Origin: Desulfobacteraceae bacterium
GTDB taxonomy: Bacteria > Desulfobacterota > DSM-4660 > Desulfatiglandales > Desulfatiglandaceae
Length of the DNA stretch: 20,017 nt
Reading direction: 5' to 3'
NCBI GenBank assembly: GCA_030611815.1
Contig: JAUWPC010000019.1
Location: 1 to 20,017 of the forward strand
Shown here: positions 14,987 to 20,017 of the stretch, in pieces
Layout: each line of letters opens with the position of its first letter
Numbering within the stretch: the stretch's first letter is position 1
The notes under the pieces: generated by a model
Databases searched by the model: none
What the model saw: only the letters and a program-made list of their open reading frames with translations
Told to the model about the DNA's origin: nothing
Made by a program: the position numbers and the translations under genes

Positions 14987-15580
14987 TTAGCCTTGTTTTT
15001 CTTTCATTTTTTCAATTATCGTTGGTTTAAGTCTCTTATAGATCTCACCGGCCTCAACAACCGCGCCGCATACCCCGCGTGACGATATGGTTGCTCCGCT
15101 CAGCGCGTCAATCTGTCCGCCGTCGGCCTTGACCTTAAAAGGATCAAATAAGGACAATCCCTTAAACTGGGCGGTGAAGTCGGGATCGGTCTTGGCCTTT
15201 GAACCGACGCCGGGGGTCTCGCTATGGGTTGTGACCCCCACCCCGATTATCTCGTCGTTGTCCAAGTTCACTCCCACAATAACACCCATCACACCCCCGT
15301 AACCCTTTCCAAAGGTCTCAAAGGCCACGGTGTTGCGTTTCCCCTCAAATTCCCCAACAAAAAGGTGCATCTCCTTGGCCTCATCGACGATCCTCAATCG
15401 ATCAATAAGGGGATCGTTTGAGCATCCTTCCATGATGTCTTTTATGGTAGGGCCTTTGACGAATTTGAGCTGCTGGTATTCTATCCTCTCCTTGGTTGCA
15501 TTCTGAATCGCAGCCAGAACACCCCCTGAAAGGCAGCTAAAGACAACAACTGCTATGAAGAGCTTCAACATTTCACGCAT
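14987..15580 (-). CDS. rnfG: RnfG, FMN-carrying subunit of the Rnf complex
   Basis: The 197 residues comprise one N-terminal membrane anchor (about 5-24) and a periplasmic FMN-binding domain. The flavinylation motif SGATISS (161-167) is intact, with Thr164 as the expected site of phosphoester-linked FMN; ApbE, which is not in this window, normally attaches it. The conserved segments GVTTHSETPGVG (about 115-126) and DALSGAT are both present. RnfG passes electrons on the periplasmic side, so with RnfD lacking its flavin site this may be the main outlet toward the cytochrome. Its start overlaps the end of rnfD by 8 bp. Confidence 0.95.
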   Translation of the reverse strand: MREMLKLFIAVVVFSCLSGGVLAAIQNATKERIEYQQLKFVKGPTIKDIMEGCSNDPLIDRLRIVDEAKEMHLFVGEFEGKRNTVAFETFGKGYGGVMGVIVGVNLDNDEIIGVGVTTHSETPGVGSKAKTDPDFTAQFKGLSLFDPFKVKADGGQIDALSGATISSRGVCGAVVEAGEIYKRLKPTIIEKMKEKQG

Positions 15581-16541
15581 GTTTAATCCCCTTTCCCAGA
15601 GCTTTTGGCCTTATCTTGTCCAGAAGCGGGTTGGCAACATTCATCATGAGGATGGCAAAGACGGCGCCGTCTACAAAGGCGCCAATGTTCCGGATAAGAA
15701 CCGTGAGAAAACCCGCACACACCCCGTATATCAACATGGGGATGAAATTCACGGGTGAGGATGAATCTTCCGTGGCAAGGAAGAAGGCGCCTATCAGGGT
15801 GTATCCTGTCAAGAGATGGAACAGCGGGCCGGCATACTTTTCAGAGTCGGATATATTGAAAAGAAGGGCGGTTACAAATATTCCAACGAGGAAGGAGATC
15901 GATATCTCCCACCGGATCATTCCGCGAAGTATCAGGTAGATCCCCCCAATAATAAGACCGAGGCCGAAGGTGGATCCTATTGCGCCTGCATACTGGCCCA
16001 TAAGGAGCTCACCAACAGAGTAGTTGGAGACTACCGAGGGTCCGAGATGCTTGAGCGCAGCCAATGGATATACCATGTAAAATCCAAGATCGAAATTCAC
16101 TAAGGCCTCATCGAAATCCAAAAGGCCTTTCCATGAGAGTGTTATTATCGCTATGGAAACCAATGTGGGATTAAGGGGGTTGCCCCCAATGCCACCAAAG
16201 ATCTGTTTCCCCACTACAACAGCAAGGAAAGTGCCTATCACCACAGTCCACCATGGCGTGGTCGCAGGGAGGAGCATTGCTAAGAGAAGACCTATAACGG
16301 CGGCGTTGCCGTCTCCGATGCTGACCGGGCGTTTTGTCACATAATTCATGATAAGTTCCCATATCATGGCCGTGGAAACGGAAAGGGCCACAACCCCGAG
16401 GGCAGGGGGGCCGTACTGATATATGCCCAATATTACTGCGGGAAGGGCTGCCAACAGAATATTATAACTCTTCGCTGAGAGGCTGCTCCTGTTGTGCCAG
16501 TAAGGGGCATGGGAACTGACAAAAAGTTTCTGGTTAGGCAT
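15573..16541 (-). CDS. rnfD: RnfD, membrane subunit of the Rnf complex, flavin site absent
   Basis: This 322-residue protein has about nine or ten membrane helices and clear RnfD/NqrB features, such as the early HAPYWHNRSS, SIGDGNAAVIGLLLAMLLP and GGIGGNPLNPTLV. In other RnfD proteins a (S/T)GAT motif directly before PLAALK carries covalent FMN on the Thr. Here the same place reads YMVYPLAALK (155-164), so the Thr is replaced by Tyr and the Gly-Ala is gone. The DNA there has no sign of a frameshift. The subunit should still form the membrane core, but probably without covalent flavin. It overlaps rnfC by 8 bp at its start and has a GGAGG site. Confidence 0.94.
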   Translation of the reverse strand: MPNQKLFVSSHAPYWHNRSSLSAKSYNILLAALPAVILGIYQYGPPALGVVALSVSTAMIWELIMNYVTKRPVSIGDGNAAVIGLLLAMLLPATTPWWTVVIGTFLAVVVGKQIFGGIGGNPLNPTLVSIAIITLSWKGLLDFDEALVNFDLGFYMVYPLAALKHLGPSVVSNYSVGELLMGQYAGAIGSTFGLGLIIGGIYLILRGMIRWEISISFLVGIFVTALLFNISDSEKYAGPLFHLLTGYTLIGAFFLATEDSSSPVNFIPMLIYGVCAGFLTVLIRNIGAFVDGAVFAILMMNVANPLLDKIRPKALGKGIKHA

Positions 16542-17820
16542 TCGTTTCCTCCAGGCTTCCTGTTAAAGCAAGTTCATGTTTTCCAAGCATAATATAATGG
16601 AATATGGGGATTCGCATCTCACATACATAACTACAAAGGCCGCATTCTACACAGGAAAGGAGGTCATACTCGTTAGCCGCCTCTTCATGCAGGCCGTTTT
16701 CGAGGAGCCGTATGAGCATGTTGACGGGTAATTTGGCAGGACAGGCCCTGACGCACTCCCCGCAGTTGATACATGGGTCATTGCCTATTGGAATTACCTG
16801 ATCTTTGTCCTGTACCATAATGGCATCCGTGTCAGCTAATATCGGCATATCCTCTGAGTAGATGCCCTGGCCCGACATGGGACCGCCAAAAACCAGACGG
16901 TCTCCCTGCGAGACGTCAATACTCAGGGCGTTGAGAATGTCCCTGACAGGAGTCCCTATCCTGGCCTTGATGCATGTGAGCCTGTTATCTTTGTCAATGA
17001 TAGTTAACACCTTGGTAACAGGCATTTTTCCTTTCACAAAGGCTGTCCTCAAGGCCACAACAGCCTCAGCGCTGATAAAACCGACTCCTAAATCTTCGAG
17101 GTTTTTTGATGGGGGAACTGGATTGTCGAGGATCTCTTTCATCAGCAGTCTGGGGGTTGCATCGGGGTAGAGAGGTTCAATCACCTTAACCTCAGCGCCG
17201 CTCTTCTCAGCCTCCATACGCAGGGAGGGGGGAACAACAAAGATGATTTTTTTAACACCCGTGGTTTTTTTTAGAAATTCAACCCCTTCGGCTAAATTAT
17301 CGGCCTCGTTTCTTACGATTAGTTGATTTGTGGTGATCAGCAGGTCTTGATCTAAACCGTTAATGATGATCGTGTTCAGCGGGTTGTCTATTTTGATAAG
17401 AGAAGTCAGGTCAGAGATTCCAGGGAGGCACGACAAAAAGGGAAGGACATTTTCAGGAGATCCATTTTTTCCGGCCTTTTCGAATTCACCATCCCACAGA
17501 TCCTTCGATTTTGCCTCAATGGAAATCGAAATAAAGGACTGGCCTGCATATCCTGAGGCATGTGATATGTCGGTGATAGTACCTGTTGCTGTTGAGGTCA
17601 GGTATTCTTCCCCGGTTTTACGGAGATTCAGTTTCTGTCCTGTTTTGACTTCATCACCAATTGAGAGGGCAAGGTCGCCCAGTTCGCCATTAGGTGACTT
17701 GTGCATGAGGGTAATCATAGTTGAGGGGGGAATTTCTTTGACATCTTTTCCCTCAATATTTTCAATCCCAGAGTATTTTAACTTAGGTTTTCCCAAACCG
17801 AAAAACGGCTTTTTTATCAT
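16534..17820 (-). CDS. rnfC: RnfC, cytoplasmic-face subunit, NADH/FMN loop absent
   Basis: This 428-residue protein has the RnfC layout: N-terminal barrel-sandwich region (about 30-105), Rossmann-like region, SLBB region (about 265-345) and a C-terminal 2[4Fe-4S] ferredoxin (Cys350/353/356/360 and Cys390/393/396/400). In classical RnfC a loop like GLGGAGFPT, followed by NGAECEP, binds FMN and NADH. The corresponding stretch (128-160) reads SCLPGISDLTSLIKI, then NGLDQDLL, with neither the glycine loop nor the acidic-Cys motif. NAD(H) exchange at this subunit therefore looks doubtful. It has a GGAGG site. The gene is second in the operon after the cytochrome gene (46-bp gap). Confidence 0.93.
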   Translation of the reverse strand: MIKKPFFGLGKPKLKYSGIENIEGKDVKEIPPSTMITLMHKSPNGELGDLALSIGDEVKTGQKLNLRKTGEEYLTSTATGTITDISHASGYAGQSFISISIEAKSKDLWDGEFEKAGKNGSPENVLPFLSCLPGISDLTSLIKIDNPLNTIIINGLDQDLLITTNQLIVRNEADNLAEGVEFLKKTTGVKKIIFVVPPSLRMEAEKSGAEVKVIEPLYPDATPRLLMKEILDNPVPPSKNLEDLGVGFISAEAVVALRTAFVKGKMPVTKVLTIIDKDNRLTCIKARIGTPVRDILNALSIDVSQGDRLVFGGPMSGQGIYSEDMPILADTDAIMVQDKDQVIPIGNDPCINCGECVRACPAKLPVNMLIRLLENGLHEEAANEYDLLSCVECGLCSYVCEMRIPIFHYIMLGKHELALTGSLEETNA

Positions 17821-17866
17821 TTTTGCCTCCTGCCCACGAGGGGTGATTCTTCAATCCCTAAATTCA

Positions 17867-18238
17867 TTACATGGCATGGCACTCTGCACAATTAACCGGT
17901 CCTCCATCCTCTTCGTGACAGGTCTTGCACTGTTTATGAAAGGCGTCTGGTCTTGTTGGGGCATCCTCACCGTCATCTGTATGGCATTCCCCACATGTAG
18001 AGGGTCTATCGCCTTCGTTTTCAATATCATGATGGCAGTCGGCGCAGTCAATGCCATACCCAGATTCGGACATATGTTCTTTATGGTCAAACAGGACATT
18101 CCCTCCGGTATTTTTAAGCATGATCCTTAAGGGCTGTTCAGGGGCCTTTTTCGCAAAGGCCGCATAACAGATCACTCCCACCACAAGGAGTATTGCTGCG
18201 AGGCAATAAGCGATCATTCGTTCTGTTTTAACTTCCAT
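17867..18238 (-). CDS. Tetraheme c3-type cytochrome with N-terminal anchor/signal
   Basis: This 123-residue protein has an N-terminal hydrophobic segment (about 9-29), which may be a signal peptide cleaved after AFA or an uncleaved anchor. Four CxxCH haem sites follow, at 65, 82, 104 and 117. His52, His55, His70 and His101 are suitable sixth ligands, matching class III tetraheme cytochrome c3. It would sit on the periplasmic face and carry low-potential electrons. It is the first gene of the rnf operon. Rnf operons with multihaem cytochromes are known in Desulfovibrio and Methanosarcina, where the cytochrome links Rnf to the membrane or periplasmic electron pool. The start has AGGA and AAACAGGAT upstream. 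Confidence 0.93.
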   Translation of the reverse strand: MEVKTERMIAYCLAAILLVVGVICYAAFAKKAPEQPLRIMLKNTGGNVLFDHKEHMSESGYGIDCADCHHDIENEGDRPSTCGECHTDDGEDAPTRPDAFHKQCKTCHEEDGGPVNCAECHAM

Positions 18239-18284
18239 TATCCTGTTTCCTCAGTGTGTTAGGGTCTAATAGCATATTCCTGCA

Positions 18285-18409
18285 ATCCCGTTGGGATACG
18301 TACGGTCTTTTCCCTATCCCTTTTCAAGCAAAGGTGAGGGTCTGGTCCGGAGCCTGTGGCCTTATCACATTAGTTATCCCACGAGGGAGGAGATTTGAAA
18401 TGTGGGATA
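18285..18409. promoter_or_regulatory. Cluster of TATCCC/GGGATA motifs, possible operator
   Basis: Four copies of one hexamer occur in 125 bp: GGGATA at 18293-18298, TATCCC at 18315-18320, TATCCC at 18375-18380 and GGGATA at 18404-18409. The last two are part of a perfect 8-bp inverted repeat, TATCCCAC (18375-18382) and GTGGGATA (18402-18409), with 19 bp between. They lie between the candidate rnf promoter and the cytochrome start. No T-run follows the stem, so it does not look like a terminator. Confidence 0.4.
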
Positions 18410-18440
18410 GAAAGCATGTGAAAAATCACACATAGGCGTC

Positions 18441-18470
18441 TCTTTACAGAAAATGAGAGGCGTTTGTCAA
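18441..18470 (-). promoter_or_regulatory. Candidate sigma-70 promoter for the cytochrome/rnf operon
   Basis: On the minus strand TTGACA (18465-18470) is a perfect -35 and TAAAGA (18441-18446) a weak -10, separated by 18 bp. Transcription would start near 18434, leaving a leader of about 195 nt that includes the repeated TATCCC/GGGATA motifs. Confidence 0.35.
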
Positions 18471-18517
18471 GCAAGTTTTGAACCGCGCCCATTTTTTTCT
18501 TTACATAGGTCCATGGA

Positions 18518-18546
18518 TTGACACGACCACCAATGTCTGTTAGAAA
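18518..18546 (+). promoter_or_regulatory. Candidate sigma-70 promoter for the Ppx/GppA gene
   Basis: TTGACA (18518-18523) and TAGAAA (18541-18546; 4 of 6 consensus bases) are separated by the ideal 17 bp. The predicted transcript start is near 18553, about 35 nt before the ATG at 18588. This also argues against the TTG at 18570 as the start. Confidence 0.45.
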
Positions 18547-18587
18547 GTACCCGCAAAACCTTTCCCCTTTTGATACCATTATCTAAG

Positions 18588-19514
18588 ATGAAACAGTTAG
18601 TTGCTTCCATTGATTTGGGCAGTCACACTGCAAGGCTTCTTATTGCCCAGCAGTCGGGTTCATCAGGGCGCTTGAGACCTTTGGTTAGGAAAAGGGTTTA
18701 TATCCGTCTTGCTGAGAGCTTTGAGCGCGGAGGGGAAGAAATAATTGGGTCTGATGCTTCTGCACGTGTCCTGGAGGTAATACAGGGGTTTTCAAGCCTG
18801 ATTGCTGATTTCAACGTCCGGCGAGTATATGGGGTTGCTACAGGTATAATCAGAGATGCGATAAATCGAGACCAATTTCTTGACCATATTTACGAACAGA
18901 CCCATATTCGAATAGGCCTTATATCAGGTGAAAGAGAGGCCCTCCTAAGTGGCAAAGGGGCACTGAGCGCCTTAAATATTAAAGGAGGCCCATTTCTCGT
19001 TTTTGACCTGGGCGGAGGATCCACAGAGTTTTTTTATGACAACAGGGGCGAGGTAGAGGCAAAATCAGTCCTCTTAGGCGCGGCGGCCCTGACAAAGGAA
19101 TTTATTCGATCTGATCCTCCTGATGAGACTGAGTTAGATTCAATTTCAAAAGAGACAGATCAGCGCCTCAAGATTGCGCATATAGGTCTTGCCAGGGAGC
19201 ATGTTGTTATAGGAACCGGGGGGAGTGTAACGACCCTTGCCGCCATGTTTCACAGGATTCCATCCGATGACATCACCCCGGAAAGGGTCAATGGGTTGAA
19301 ACTGACTCTCCCTCAGGTTGCTACATGCTTTGAAGAGATGCGTAATATGAATGTTGAGCAAAGGATGGGGCTCCCCGGCCGGGAGCCGGAACGGGCAGAT
19401 GTGATTGTGGCTGGAGCTCTTGTGGTCATGAGGATCATGAAGTATCTTGGAGCCTTCGAGCTGATTGTCAGTATGTCTGATTTGTTGGAGGGGCTTTTAA
19501 TTGATGATTTATGA
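18588..19514 (+). CDS. Ppx/GppA family phosphatase
   Basis: The 308 residues have the ASKHA fold motifs of exopolyphosphatase/guanosine-pentaphosphatase: an opening IDLGSHTARLLIA, a phosphate-binding DLGGGSTEF and the GTGGSVTTLAA segment. The length fits the short family form without the extra C-terminal HD-like domain of E. coli Ppx/GppA. It would hydrolyse polyphosphate or pppGpp; sequence alone does not decide which. The gene diverges from the cytochrome/rnf operon and precedes guaB, a GTP-synthesis gene, which mildly favours a nucleotide-linked role. The ATG at 18588 has no clear Shine-Dalgarno; an in-frame TTG at 18570 is the alternative. Confidence 0.88.
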   Translation: MKQLVASIDLGSHTARLLIAQQSGSSGRLRPLVRKRVYIRLAESFERGGEEIIGSDASARVLEVIQGFSSLIADFNVRRVYGVATGIIRDAINRDQFLDHIYEQTHIRIGLISGEREALLSGKGALSALNIKGGPFLVFDLGGGSTEFFYDNRGEVEAKSVLLGAAALTKEFIRSDPPDETELDSISKETDQRLKIAHIGLAREHVVIGTGGSVTTLAAMFHRIPSDDITPERVNGLKLTLPQVATCFEEMRNMNVEQRMGLPGREPERADVIVAGALVVMRIMKYLGAFELIVSMSDLLEGLLIDDL

Positions 19515-19540
19515 TTGTCGATTGATGATTGTGATTGACG
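19500..19540. repeat. Tandem heptamers (ATTGATG type)
   Basis: ATTGATG, ATTTATG, ATTGTCG, ATTGATG, a 6-bp ATTGTG and ATTGACG run in series. The first units form the last codons and stop of the Ppx/GppA gene. The unit is the reverse complement of the CATCAAT repeats before the rnfB fusion. A pair of GTGTTTA heptamers occurs further on, near 19606-19620. Confidence 0.65.
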
Positions 19541-19713
19541 GTCTCGTAAGAAATAAAAAATAGATCTTTTTACGCGAGTGTTTTGTATTTCGTCGCTTCG
19601 CTACTGTGTTTAGTGTTTAGCCTCGCAAGGCGGGGTAACAAGTTGATAGTTAGTGTTTGACCGAAAAAAAGAGTTTTAGGCCAAGCACTAACTACTGACA
19701 ATAATTCGCAATT

Positions 19714-19738
19714 GCCCGTAAAAAGGATTTTTTCGGGC
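19714..19738 (+). promoter_or_regulatory. Hairpin in the guaB leader
   Basis: GCCCG (19714-19718) pairs with CGGGC (19734-19738), with A-rich and T-rich arms extending the stem. It lies about 40 bp before the guaB start. There is no following T-run, so it is a poor intrinsic terminator. A candidate promoter-like pair (CTGACA, N18, TAAAAA) overlaps its left arm. The function is unknown. Confidence 0.35.
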
Positions 19739-19775
19739 GTATCAACCATTACACAAAATCTGTAAGGAGAGCGAA

Positions 19776-20017
19776 ATGACTAAAAAGGATTTCCGATTTG
19801 GCTATACATTTGATGACATCATTCTGATTCCGGCACGGTCTTCAGTATTGCCGGGTGAGGTGGATGTAAGGACGCAATTGTCACGGAATATCAGTCTGAA
19901 TATCCCTGTTGTCAGCGCTGCAATGGATACTGTAACCGAGGCTGAAACCGCCATTACCGTTGCAAGGCAGGGGGGGATCGGATTTGTCCACAAGAACATG
20001 AGCATAAAACGGCAGGC
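19776..20017 (+). CDS. guaB: IMP dehydrogenase, 5' end only
   Basis: The first 80 codons are present and the gene continues beyond the window. The sequence after the ATG (FRFGYTFDDIILIPARSSV, then the conserved NIPVVSAAMDTVTE and GGIGFVHKNMS) is characteristic of GuaB. The enzyme oxidises IMP to XMP with NAD+, the committed step to GMP. AAGGAGA lies at good spacing before the ATG. The catalytic Cys loop and CBS domains would be in the missing part, so completeness cannot be judged. Confidence 0.95.
   Translation, partial: MTKKDFRFGYTFDDIILIPARSSVLPGEVDVRTQLSRNISLNIPVVSAAMDTVTEAETAITVARQGGIGFVHKNMSIKRQ

Noticed and set aside
19714..19738. Intrinsic terminator for the Ppx/GppA gene
   Set aside because: A stem is present but no T-run follows on the plus strand.

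Overview
The window looks like chromosomal DNA from an anaerobic, sulfate-reducing or syntrophic bacterium of the Desulfobacterota (former Deltaproteobacteria). The pointers are a tetraheme c3-type cytochrome leading an rnf operon in the order C-D-G-E-A-B, a sensory-type [FeFe]-hydrogenase-like protein, NuoF/HydB-like flavoprotein genes, and short repeats in the gaps. No 16S or other strong taxonomic marker is present, so this placement is inferred.

Layout from left to right. An initiator tRNA (2-78) and an M24 metallopeptidase (138-1334) lie on the minus strand. A plus-strand rseC-like gene (1529-2002) converges on, and overlaps by 34 bp, the end of a long minus-strand block running from about 18240 down to 1969. 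In transcription order that block holds: tetraheme cytochrome c; rnfC, rnfD, rnfG, rnfE, rnfA; an rnfB fused to a GltD-like flavin/NAD(P) oxidoreductase; a MITE-like element; a 976-residue NuoG/FdhA-like protein fused to NuoE; a second MITE-like element; a DRTGG-domain gene; a PHP-domain gene; a HATPase gene; a small thioredoxin-like [2Fe-2S] protein; a HydB/NuoF flavoprotein; a second DRTGG gene; an anti-sigma-factor-like ATPase; and a 452-residue H-cluster protein of the sensory type. On the right, a Ppx/GppA phosphatase (plus strand) diverges from the cytochrome gene, and the 5' end of guaB runs off the window.

How the genes may work together. The rnf genes encode a membrane redox pump. 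The NuoF, NuoE, NuoG and [2Fe-2S] modules form a soluble NADH-linked complex related to electron-bifurcating hydrogenases and formate dehydrogenases. The DRTGG/PHP/HATPase/sensory-hydrogenase genes look like a redox- or H2-responsive regulatory cassette.

The most unusual observation is a coordinated set of lost motifs. RnfC lacks its glycine-rich flavin/NADH loop, and RnfD lacks its Thr flavinylation motif. RnfG keeps its flavinylation motif, and RnfB has gained a flavin oxidoreductase domain. The FdhA-like protein lacks the catalytic Cys/Sec loop and most of the C-terminal cofactor domain. Together these suggest an Rnf rewired towards a periplasmic cytochrome and a soluble partner that works without molybdenum. 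Both ideas are inference from motifs read by eye.

Almost every larger gap carries short tandem heptamers (for example CATCAAT or its complement ATTGATG, TTGGGCC, TGAAACT). Two related 140-160 bp elements with terminal inverted repeats flank the NuoG/FdhA-NuoE gene.
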